Shown here: in pieces, positions 6,434 to 12,954 of the stretch
How positions within the stretch are numbered: position 1 is the stretch's first letter
Layout of the letters: each line of letters opens with the position of its first letter
Origin: Clostridiales bacterium
GTDB taxonomy: Bacteria > Bacillota > Clostridia > Oscillospirales > CAG-272
Length of the DNA stretch: 12,954 nt
Direction of reading: 5' to 3'
Assembly (NCBI GenBank): GCA_004554105.1
Contig: SFNW01000049.1
Location: 1 to 12,954 of the forward strand
The notes under the pieces: model-generated
Seen by the model: the letters and a program-made list of their open reading frames with translations, nothing else
Told to the model about the DNA's origin: nothing
Databases searched by the model: none
Translations under genes and position numbers: made by a program

Positions 6434-9400
6434 ATGAAACATCTCGGAAAGATGCTGTTTTCCGCTGTATTTCTCTGTGTACTCTGTCTCTGCTGCACGC
6501 TCTTCGCCGCTGCGGAAACGACTGTCACAGTTGATTCGGCAAGCGGTCTGGAGTCCGCTTTTACCACACTTTCGTCAACCGGCGGTAGGGTTACGCTCAC
6601 CGGCAATATCTCAATTACCTCGGCGCTCTCGCTCCCTGCGAATGCGGAGAAAATCACGCTCGACGGCGGCGGGCACACAGTCACCCTTGGCGCAAACCTC
6701 GCTTTTAAGGGCGACGTAGACGTCGACAACATCGTCTTTACGCCGACCAAAACCTATCGCGCCATTTTCTGCAACGGAAACACCGTGCATTTCGGCAGCA
6801 AGATCACCTGCAACGCCTATGCAGACAACTATCCGAGTATCATGGCGGGCTTTTCGGGGTCAACCACCTTTATCGGCGGCTCGCTCACGGTCGACAGCGG
6901 CACTTGGCAGCGCATTCGCGGCGGCAACGCGGGCACAAGCTCCGCCCTCCAGTGCGCCGACGTCGTCATCAACGGCGGCAGCGTGACCGAATTTTTGCAG
7001 GTCGGCGGCGCCGGCATTATGGCAGCCGGCTCGGAAATCAACGTAACCGTGAACGGCGGCAGAATTGCCAATACCCGCTTCTTCTCGACGACGGGAACGG
7101 CGACGGCGGACACTACGCTGACTGTGAACGGCGGCGTAATCGGCGGCACGATTCGTATGTCAATCCTCGGCGGCACGCTGAACGGGGACTGCAAGATCCG
7201 CCTTGCAGGCGGCGACTATTCGGGCTGCGCCGGCATCTACGGTCACACCGGCGACGGCAATCTCAAGGTCAACCTCGTGCTGTCCGAGACGCTTGCAAAG
7301 ACCGTCTATCAAAATATTATCATTGATTCGGCAAACGGGACGAAAATCCGCACGGGCGCGGCAGACCCCTGCCTCGTCTTCTGCGAGGGCAACTATTATC
7401 TGACCATGACAGGCTCGTCGAACATCGCGCTGATTAAGTCTCCGACGCTGGACGGGCTGGCGTCTCCGACGCTTAACGACAATCTCGTCTACAAATCGGC
7501 GTCGGACACGACTGCCATTAACACCTTCGGCTATACCGAAGTCAACGGCACCTGGTCGCCCGAGCTGCATTATTTCTCGGCGGACGACTTCGGTGCGGAC
7601 TACGCCGGCTGGTATATGTACCTTGCGCTGCGCAAGAAGGGCGACGACTCGTCCGCCATTCGCATGGTTACGCTGAGATCCGCAGGTGGCACGACGCCCG
7701 ACGGTCCTTACGTCCACCCGACGACCGGCACGACCTACGCTTCGCAGCCCATTCTCGACCAAAACGGCGAAATCATCACCGAATGGAGCTGCGGCGAGAC
7801 GATTCTGCGCATTCCGAACGGCGAATACAAGGGTATTTACGCCATGTGGGTCGCCGAGGAGTACCGCGGCACGTCGAGCTTCCGTCAGAAAATCATGATT
7901 GCCAAGCTGAAAAGCCCCTGGCAGATTGAAACCGAACCATGCGCAATCCTCTATCCGACGCAGTATTGGGAGACCATCGGCTCGGGTCTGAGCGACGAAA
8001 CCTATTACCCCAAGGTCGTTGAGGGCGCCGCGCCGATTTACGGCGAAAACGGCGAAATCTTCCTCATCTACTGCGGTGACGGCTACTGGTCGAATTACGG
8101 TCTCGGTCAGCTGACCTGGAACGGCGGCGACCCGACGCTTGAATCCTCGTGGGTCAAATACGCGAACAATCCGGTTTTCGGCGCAAATGACGCAAACGGC
8201 AACCACTATACCGGCGTCCCGATGCAGGGCGCGGGTCATGCGTTCTTTATCCGCGACGCGGCGGATAACCTCTTTGCCGTCTATCACGCCTATCCGGCGG
8301 ACGTATACGGCAATAAAAGCGGCGCGGGGCGCAACGCCTATATCGAGCCTTGCTACATCGACTATTCGCTGTCGAACGGCGTAGGCAACGGCGTTCTCCG
8401 CTTTACAAACGGCGCAAAGCCCGCGTCGATCTCTACGGCGGTCAACTTTACGAAGCGGTCGGCATCTTCCGCTCTGCTCGATATGCTTGACGCCGACAGC
8501 TTTACGGCAGAGGTCACGATTGACAGCACGGCAAGCCTTACGGCAAGTGGAAGCGGCGGGCAGATTTTGCTCACGGCTTCTTACAGCAACGGTGCAAGCG
8601 GCTGCGAAATCCGCAAGAAAGATGCGGCAAGCGGAAACTTTGTCCTGCTCGCCGATCTGACAAACGGCACGATTGACTATGCCGACAGCGACATCGAGCC
8701 GAACACCGACTATGAATACCTCGCCGTTCCCTATGTCGACTATAACGGCACGCGGTATTACGGCACGGCGTCCGGCACCGTGACCGCGCAGTTTGCCTTT
8801 GCCGCGCCGACTTTTTCGTGTATTCTTGCCACCAATTCAAGCTCGATTCTGCTGCGTCTCTCCCATACCCAAACGGTGGACGGTTACCGTATCTATAAGT
8901 ATGATGCCGCAGAGGGGGCTTTGTCAAAGGTACTGCTCGCCGAGACGCAAAGCCGCATTTATATTGATTCCGGCATTCAGACCGAGCATACATATGTGTA
9001 CACCGTTACTGCGGTTATAAACGGCTTGGAGAGTGCGCCGGCAGAGGAAAAGACGGTTTATATTCCGCTGCCGCGTTTGACGCTCACTGCAAAAACAGCG
9101 GTCGGCGGCGGCATTACGCTGACCGTCACCGACCGGGAGAGTGCCGATTCCTATGAATTCTATCGGATGACCGACAACAAATTGATTGCTTCAACCGCCA
9201 ACAAAACCATTACGGATACGGACGTTGTTCCCGGAGTTTTGTATGAATACTGGGTCTCGGTCAAGGACGGAGACCAAGTCATCGCCAGCGCAAGCACCAC
9301 CTGCATCGCCGCAGAGACAAAGCCTACGCTGAAAATTTCGGTGACGGGAAATGATGTCATCATCGACATTGCCCGGACTTCCGGCGCGGCGTCCTACAAC

Positions 9401-9700
9401 CTTTACCAAAACGGCGAGCAGATTCTGTCCGGCAGTTTGACACAGGCAGTCTCCTATGACTGCACCCTTGAGGACGGTCGCTACACCTTCCGCCTTGACG
9501 TACTGGACGAGGACGGGAATGCCTTCGACAGCGTGTCCAAAACCCTGCACATCGGCGCCGCCTATGACGCCGAATATGACACAAACGGCGACGGCGTCTG
9601 CGATATCGCCGACGTGCTGCTTCTGCTGCGGCAGGTTCTTAACGACAGCGGCAACACGCTGAAGGACGTTCTCCGCGCGCTGCGGTTTATTTCCGCCTGA
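6434..9700 (+). CDS. secreted GH43-like glycosidase with beta-helix-like, Fn3-like and dockerin-like regions
   Basis: This 1088-residue protein has a signal peptide (1-27, cut probably after FAAA), then a Gly/Thr-rich beta-strand repeat region (about 28-290, with recurring NGG turns) resembling a right-handed beta-helix. A GH43-type five-bladed propeller spans about 305-660, with base D311 in AADP, WSPELHY (374-380), acid E530 in VVEGA, and GAGHAFF (599-605). The usual pKa-modulating Asp is replaced: WSCGETIL (451-458) stands where family members read like W-x-I-D-G-T. About four Fn3-like modules follow (700-1040). A dockerin-like calcium loop (DTNGDGVCDIAD, 1049-1060) ends the protein. AGGAG (6418-6422) precedes the ATG. 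Likely role is cell-surface or cellulosomal degradation of arabinose/xylose-type glycan; the substrate is unproven. It is probably co-transcribed with glmS. Confidence 0.82.
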   Translation: MKHLGKMLFSAVFLCVLCLCCTLFAAAETTVTVDSASGLESAFTTLSSTGGRVTLTGNISITSALSLPANAEKITLDGGGHTVTLGANLAFKGDVDVDNIVFTPTKTYRAIFCNGNTVHFGSKITCNAYADNYPSIMAGFSGSTTFIGGSLTVDSGTWQRIRGGNAGTSSALQCADVVINGGSVTEFLQVGGAGIMAAGSEINVTVNGGRIANTRFFSTTGTATADTTLTVNGGVIGGTIRMSILGGTLNGDCKIRLAGGDYSGCAGIYGHTGDGNLKVNLVLSETLAKTVYQNIIIDSANGTKIRTGAADPCLVFCEGNYYLTMTGSSNIALIKSPTLDGLASPTLNDNLVYKSASDTTAINTFGYTEVNGTWSPELHYFSADDFGADYAGWYMYLALRKKGDDSSAIRMVTLRSAGGTTPDGPYVHPTTGTTYASQPILDQNGEIITEWSCGETILRIPNGEYKGIYAMWVAEEYRGTSSFRQKIMIAKLKSPWQIETEPCAILYPTQYWETIGSGLSDETYYPKVVEGAAPIYGENGEIFLIYCGDGYWSNYGLGQLTWNGGDPTLESSWVKYANNPVFGANDANGNHYTGVPMQGAGHAFFIRDAADNLFAVYHAYPADVYGNKSGAGRNAYIEPCYIDYSLSNGVGNGVLRFTNGAKPASISTAVNFTKRSASSALLDMLDADSFTAEVTIDSTASLTASGSGGQILLTASYSNGASGCEIRKKDAASGNFVLLADLTNGTIDYADSDIEPNTDYEYLAVPYVDYNGTRYYGTASGTVTAQFAFAAPTFSCILATNSSSILLRLSHTQTVDGYRIYKYDAAEGALSKVLLAETQSRIYIDSGIQTEHTYVYTVTAVINGLESAPAEEKTVYIPLPRLTLTAKTAVGGGITLTVTDRESADSYEFYRMTDNKLIASTANKTITDTDVVPGVLYEYWVSVKDGDQVIASASTTCIAAETKPTLKISVTGNDVIIDIARTSGAASYNLYQNGEQILSGSLTQAVSYDCTLEDGRYTFRLDVLDEDGNAFDSVSKTLHIGAAYDAEYDTNGDGVCDIADVLLLLRQVLNDSGNTLKDVLRALRFISA

Positions 9701-9707
9701 ACCGATG

Positions 9708-9738
9708 AGACCGTCGGCTTTTTTGCCGACGGTCTTTT
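9708..9738 (+). terminator. intrinsic terminator after the secreted GH43-like gene
   Basis: AGACCGTCGGC (9708-9718) and GCCGACGGTCT (9725-9735) form a perfect 11-bp stem with a T6 loop, ending in a run of four T (9735-9738). It sits 7 nt past the stop codon. It should end the glmS-GH43 transcript, although some read-through to the next gene, 71 bp away, is possible. Confidence 0.9.
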
Positions 9739-9771
9739 CAACACGAGCTTGTATGATTTTGAGGAGAGACT

Positions 9772-10809
9772 ATGAAAACGATTGAATTTTCCAACCCGAT
9801 TTGTCAGGGCGCAGACCCGTGGATGTTCCCCTTTGAGGGCAAATTTTATCTTTGCACCACCGCGGCGCGGCAGATTGTCCTGCGCCGCTCGGCAGACCCG
9901 ACGAAAATCAACGAGGGCGAGCGCATCGTCGCCTTTGCGCCCGAGGAGGGGCATCTCTATTCCAAAGACCTCTGGTCGCCCGAGATTCACTACTTCTCGG
10001 CAAGTGATTTCGGCGCGGAACACGCCGGCTGGTATCTGTTCATCGCCGCCGACGACGGGCAGAATATCAATCACCGTATGTACGTTCTGAAGAGCGAGGA
10101 CCCGCATTCGCCCTTTGCGCATTACGGCAACCCGATTACCGGCGAGCGCAATGTCCCCGAGAAGTTCGCCTCGCCCGTCGACCCCGAATTCAACACGGCA
10201 TGGTGCTGCGGGCAGACGATTCTGCGGGCAAACGGTCATGTCTATGCGATGTGGGTCGACGAGCGCGGACGGCAGACCGAGGACTTTCATCAGCGCGTCA
10301 GCCTTGCACGGCTGAAAAGTCCCTATACGGCAGAGACCGCGCACGTCATTATCCGTCCCACCGAGGAATGGGAAATGCACGGCTTCGGCATGGGCAAGGA
10401 CGGCAAGATTCGCCCGCGCGTCGTCGAGGGCGGCACGGCGGTCTACGGCGATAACGGCGAGGTCTACATCATCTATTCGGGCAGCGGCTACTGGACGAAG
10501 TATTACGCCCTCGGTCAGCTCACGCTCGAAGGCGACCCCGAAAATATCGAGGACTGGAAGAAGGAAAAAACGCCGATTTTCTCGATGTCGGACAAGGTGT
10601 TCGGCTGCGGTCACGCCTCGTTCTTCGAGGACGCGGCGCACACCCGCTTCATCTGCTATCACGCCTACCTTTCGACCGAAAAAGGTTCACACCGCTATGT
10701 TTTCCTCGAGCCCTACCGCATCGAGGACGGCAAAGTCATTATCGGCAACGGCAGCGGCAAGCCCGCCGATTACACCAAGGTCAAAGAAACCATCACACTG
10801 TTTTCGTAA
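9772..10809 (+). CDS. GH43-like family glycosidase without signal peptide
   Basis: The 345 residues are a lone five-bladed GH43-type propeller, clearly paralogous to residues 305-660 of the preceding protein. Shared blocks are GADPWMFP (13-20, base D15), WSPEIHYF (68-75) beside WSPELHYF, TILRANGHVYAMW (149-161), RVVEGG (216-221, acid E219), and GCGHASFF (278-285). As in the paralogue, the modulator Asp is absent: WCCGQT (144-149). No signal peptide is seen, so it is probably cytoplasmic and acts on imported oligosaccharides. Overall pattern resembles exo-acting alpha-L-arabinofuranosidases of GH43, but activity is uncertain. GAGGAG (9761-9766) gives a good ribosome binding site. No convincing promoter fits in the 33 bp between the terminator and the ATG. 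Confidence 0.85.
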   Translation: MKTIEFSNPICQGADPWMFPFEGKFYLCTTAARQIVLRRSADPTKINEGERIVAFAPEEGHLYSKDLWSPEIHYFSASDFGAEHAGWYLFIAADDGQNINHRMYVLKSEDPHSPFAHYGNPITGERNVPEKFASPVDPEFNTAWCCGQTILRANGHVYAMWVDERGRQTEDFHQRVSLARLKSPYTAETAHVIIRPTEEWEMHGFGMGKDGKIRPRVVEGGTAVYGDNGEVYIIYSGSGYWTKYYALGQLTLEGDPENIEDWKKEKTPIFSMSDKVFGCGHASFFEDAAHTRFICYHAYLSTEKGSHRYVFLEPYRIEDGKVIIGNGSGKPADYTKVKETITLFS

Positions 10810-10942
10810 AAGCGATTGCACTGCCTTCTACCGCGCTTTTGTGCGATGAGAGGCAATGCGGGATTGAAGCGACCCACTTGCCGAGACGGAAGGAATTCTT
10901 TACCCGCTTTTTTCAAAAGCCAAAAGACCGCAGCGGTTTTCC

Positions 10943-10960
10943 TGCAAAAATGCTATTGCA
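10943..10960. promoter_or_regulatory. possible operator overlapping the -35 box
   Basis: TGCAA (10943-10947) and TTGCA (10956-10960) form an inverted repeat with 8-bp spacing, and the right half covers the -35 hexamer of the next promoter. A transcription factor bound here would block RNA polymerase. The arms are short, so chance is possible. Confidence 0.35.
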
Positions 10961-10991
10961 TGGCGGACCGCGGCTTGCTAAAATGGAAGCA
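10956..10991 (+). promoter_or_regulatory. sigma-A promoter for the sialidase-fold gene
   Basis: TTGCAT (10956-10961) and TAAAAT (10979-10984) are separated by exactly 17 bp, and each matches consensus at 5 of 6 positions. Transcription would begin near 10991, leaving a leader of about 27 nt that holds AAAGGA (11005-11010). The rest of the 208-bp gap before this gene (10810-10955) shows only a weak AT-rich stem (10906-10920) and no gene. Confidence 0.8.
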
Positions 10992-11017
10992 GGAATCAAC
11001 TGCGAAAGGAAATAACT

Positions 11018-12706
11018 ATGCAACCCGTATCCATCAAAGCACTGAATACCTCCCCCGCCCTGCCCGATTCGCACGCAGGCGAATGCGCGTCCTACCGCCT
11101 CGCGCCGTCGCGGCGCGACAGCATCACGCTTGACGGCAAGACAAACGCGGCAATCTCGCCGCGCGTCTACTATCCGCGCGTCAAAAAGCTGCAGGACGGC
11201 AGTTATATTCTCCTGCACATGGACTACCGCCTCGGCGGAAATGTCTTTCTCTCGCGCAGCGACGACCTTGTCCGCTGGTCGCCACGCGAAAAACTCTTTG
11301 CCGCGCACCCCGTTCTGCGTGATGACGGCGAGGAAGACAAATTCATGTACGCGACGCCCGACGCCGCCGTACTGCCGAACGGCGATCTGCTGGTCGTCTG
11401 CTCCTTCCGTTACGGCAAGGGCTATGTGCTGGACGCAAAGTACGGCGGGCTGATGCTGAAAAAGTCGACCGACAACGGCAAAACCTTTTCGGACGAGCGC
11501 GTCATCTATGTCGGGCGCAACTGGGAGCCGTATATCCTCGTTTTGGAAAGCGGCGAAATCCAAATCTATTTTTCGCACTCCGCGCCGAAGTTTTATCTTG
11601 ACCCTGCGGTGCGCACCGACAGTCTTATCAAGACCTCGAGCGGCGCGGCGATGATCCGCTCGTTTGACGGCGGCGAAAGCTGGACGCCGAACGTGACCGA
11701 CGCGCCCTACGCCGCGCACCGCGTTTCGCAGAGCTATATTTCGACAATGGCGAGCGGCACGAAGTGCTTCACCGACCAGATGGCGACCGCGGTCGAACTC
11801 GGCGACGGCAGCATTGCGCTTGCCTGCGAATCCGACTGCGGCGACTACCGCTTCCGCGTAACAACGGCGGTTTCGCACGACAACTGGGCGCGCCCGCTCG
11901 ACATCGACGAGGCGGGACCCACCGACAAGGCGTTTGCCTTTACAAACGGCGCGGGCCCCTACATCGCGCATTTTCCGAGCGGCGAAACGCCGCTCTCGTT
12001 CAACCGCGACGGCAAGCAGACGATTCTGTACGGCGACGAACACGGGAAAAATTTCCGCGTGGACGAGCCGCTCGTCACCTTTGACGGGAAGTGGGGCTAC
12101 TGGGGCTCGCTGACGGTCGACACGCCGCACTGCCTGATCTCCGCCTATCCGAACATTCGCGAATTCCGCTCGCCCGAGGGCAAACTGCTGCGCGTCGACA
12201 ACGACCTGATGCTCGGGCGGCTATATCTCAATCACCGCATCGACGCTTTGCCGCGCACGCCCGGCTGGGCGGGCAACACCGACGCGCTCTTCCTCGGTGC
12301 GGCGTCGCAGGCGCAGTGTGCGCTCCGTGTGGCTTATGACGAAGAAAAGTTCTATCTTCGCGCCGACCGTCTCGACCGTTATCTGACGGCGGCGGACAGC
12401 ATCGAGCTGCGCGTGCGCGTCGGGCGGGAGGTCTACACGCTCGGTGCAAATCTCGGGGGCAAGTCTTGGTTTTTCAAGAATGACGACCCCGCAGAAAACT
12501 TCGGCGGCGAAGCCGAAACCGCGCTTTGCGGAACGCTCGACGCTTGGGCGGGCGACGAAAACGGTGCGATTACGGTCTTTTCGATGCCGCGTGCGCTGCT
12601 CGGCAAGGTCGAATTCTTTGAACTCGACGCCACGCTGAAAAACGACGACGCGGGCAGCGTCACCGAGGAAACGCTCGGCGGCTGGCTGCGCGTGAAGATT
12701 GTGTGA
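11018..12706 (+). CDS. sialidase-fold (Asp-box) glycosidase-like protein with C-terminal CBM9/DOMON-like domain
   Basis: The 562 residues begin with no signal peptide. Residues about 45-410 read as a six-bladed BNR/sialidase-type propeller: YYPRVKKLQDGSYILLHMD (51-69), two Asp boxes STDNGKTF (150-157) and SFDGGESW (215-222), NWEPYIL (168-174), and GAGPYIAHFPSGET (311-324). Residues about 420-562 (ALRVAYDEEKFYLRAD, DSIELRVRVG) resemble CBM9/DOMON-type sheets. The fold is shared by GH33 sialidases and GH93 exo-1,5-alpha-L-arabinanases. The arginine triad of true sialidases cannot be assigned with confidence, and the WEP motif plus two GH43-like neighbours make a GH93-like role attractive but unproven. 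AAAGGA precedes the ATG, and it has its own promoter. Confidence 0.72.
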   Translation: MQPVSIKALNTSPALPDSHAGECASYRLAPSRRDSITLDGKTNAAISPRVYYPRVKKLQDGSYILLHMDYRLGGNVFLSRSDDLVRWSPREKLFAAHPVLRDDGEEDKFMYATPDAAVLPNGDLLVVCSFRYGKGYVLDAKYGGLMLKKSTDNGKTFSDERVIYVGRNWEPYILVLESGEIQIYFSHSAPKFYLDPAVRTDSLIKTSSGAAMIRSFDGGESWTPNVTDAPYAAHRVSQSYISTMASGTKCFTDQMATAVELGDGSIALACESDCGDYRFRVTTAVSHDNWARPLDIDEAGPTDKAFAFTNGAGPYIAHFPSGETPLSFNRDGKQTILYGDEHGKNFRVDEPLVTFDGKWGYWGSLTVDTPHCLISAYPNIREFRSPEGKLLRVDNDLMLGRLYLNHRIDALPRTPGWAGNTDALFLGAASQAQCALRVAYDEEKFYLRADRLDRYLTAADSIELRVRVGREVYTLGANLGGKSWFFKNDDPAENFGGEAETALCGTLDAWAGDENGAITVFSMPRALLGKVEFFELDATLKNDDAGSVTEETLGGWLRVKIV

Positions 12707-12721
12707 GAAAGGAAAGGGACG

Positions 12722-12754
12722 CTTAGGGGGGCTTTTTGAAAAAAGCCCCCTAAG
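12722..12754. repeat. large inverted repeat after the sialidase-fold gene
   Basis: The left arm (12722-12737, CTTAGGGGGGCTTTTT) pairs with the right arm (12740-12754, AAAAAGCCCCCTAAG) over 15 bp with one bulged G and a minimal loop. No T-tract follows on either strand. It may help stop or stabilise the transcript, or be a copy of an interspersed palindrome. Confidence 0.7.
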
Positions 12755-12782
12755 AACCCGCAAAAACTTCATAATTTAAAAG

Positions 12783-12810
12783 AAAAGGCAGCCGTATGGG
12801 CTGTCTTTTT
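12783..12810 (+). terminator. intrinsic terminator
   Basis: AAAAGGCAGCC (12783-12793) pairs with GGCTGTCTTTT (12799-12809) through 11 pairs including one G-U, with a 5-nt loop. The stem runs into five T (12806-12810). It is the likely transcript end for the sialidase-fold gene. Confidence 0.85.
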
Positions 12811-12867
12811 GAATTCTCTAAAACAAACTCCATTTTCAAAGAAGGATTGGTTTACCCATGCTATCCT

Positions 12868-12954
12868 AAGGCTCCCTCTCCGAGGGAGCTGTCAAAGCGC
12901 CTGCGCTTTGACTGAGGGAGTTTTCTTGCTTTGCGCAAAAACTCCTTCCGTCGC
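12868..12954. repeat. palindromic interspersed repeat (CTCCCTC/GAGGGAG type), runs off the window
   Basis: Three hairpins follow each other: GCTCCCT/AGGGAGC (12871-12889, 5-nt loop), GTCAAAGCGC/GCGCTTTGAC (12891-12912, 2-nt loop), and GGAGTTTT/AAAACTCC (12917-12945). GAGGGAG recurs at 12882-12888 and 12914-12920. From memory, elements of this make are scattered through Oscillospirales genomes as non-coding repeats; copy number here is unknown. No gene is seen in 12707-12954. Confidence 0.7.

Noticed and set aside
9735..9764. Promoter for the second GH43-like gene using TATGAT at 9752-9757
   Set aside because: There is no -35 at proper distance, and the start would fall on the ribosome binding site. 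Read-through or a promoter inside the upstream gene is as likely.
10913..12130. Long open frame (405 codons) on the minus strand
   Set aside because: It lies opposite the sialidase-fold gene, which has clear domain motifs, a promoter and a ribosome binding site. The antisense product is rich in Arg/Val/Ala without recognisable motifs, as expected of high-GC shadow frames.
11018..12706. Calling the last gene a true GH33 sialidase (nanH)
   Set aside because: Asp boxes show only the fold. The catalytic Arg triad could not be assigned and no sialic-acid genes are nearby.
12722..12754. Classical intrinsic terminator
   Set aside because: The long stem is not followed by a T-run on either strand; a proper terminator lies just downstream at 12783-12810.

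Overview
The window is GC-rich DNA, most likely from a Gram-positive member of the Clostridia, and probably an Oscillospirales/Ruminococcaceae-type gut bacterium. This placement is an inference from AGGAGG-type ribosome binding sites, sigma-A promoters, a glmS ribozyme, a dockerin-bearing secreted glycosidase, and CTCCCTC/GAGGGAG palindromic repeats of a kind I associate with that group. No phage, transposase, CRISPR or tRNA gene is visible.

Left part (1-4181). The 5' end of rpmG (ribosomal protein L33) runs leftward off the window from a consensus sigma-A promoter and a leader of about 140 nt. Diverging from it is a tightly spaced rightward operon: tsaE and tsaB (t6A tRNA modification), rpiB (pentose-phosphate isomerase), a stand-alone left-handed beta-helix acetyltransferase resembling the C-terminal half of GlmU, and glmM (phosphoglucosamine mutase).

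Middle part (4182-6407). A 393-bp gap holds a nested palindrome of about 80 bp containing a TATAAT box, then a well-conserved glmS ribozyme (cleavage predicted at 4351/4352), then glmS. GlmS, GlmM and the GlmU-like acetyltransferase would together carry fructose-6-phosphate to GlcNAc-1-phosphate. Only the uridylyltransferase step is not visible here.

Right part (6434-12706). Three carbohydrate-active genes follow. The first is a 1088-residue secreted protein (signal peptide, beta-helix-like region, GH43-like propeller, Fn3-like modules, dockerin-like tail). It starts 26 bp after glmS with no visible promoter or terminator between them, so it may share the ribozyme-controlled transcript. After a strong terminator comes a 345-residue GH43-like paralogue without a signal peptide. 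Last is a 562-residue sialidase-fold (Asp-box) protein with a CBM9/DOMON-like tail and its own promoter. A reasonable but unproven picture is a plant-glycan (possibly arabinan) module: a surface enzyme plus two cytoplasmic enzymes. Both GH43-like proteins lack the usual pKa-modulating Asp.

Right edge (12707-12954). No gene is seen. The stretch holds a large inverted repeat, an intrinsic terminator and the start of a palindromic interspersed repeat that runs off the end.
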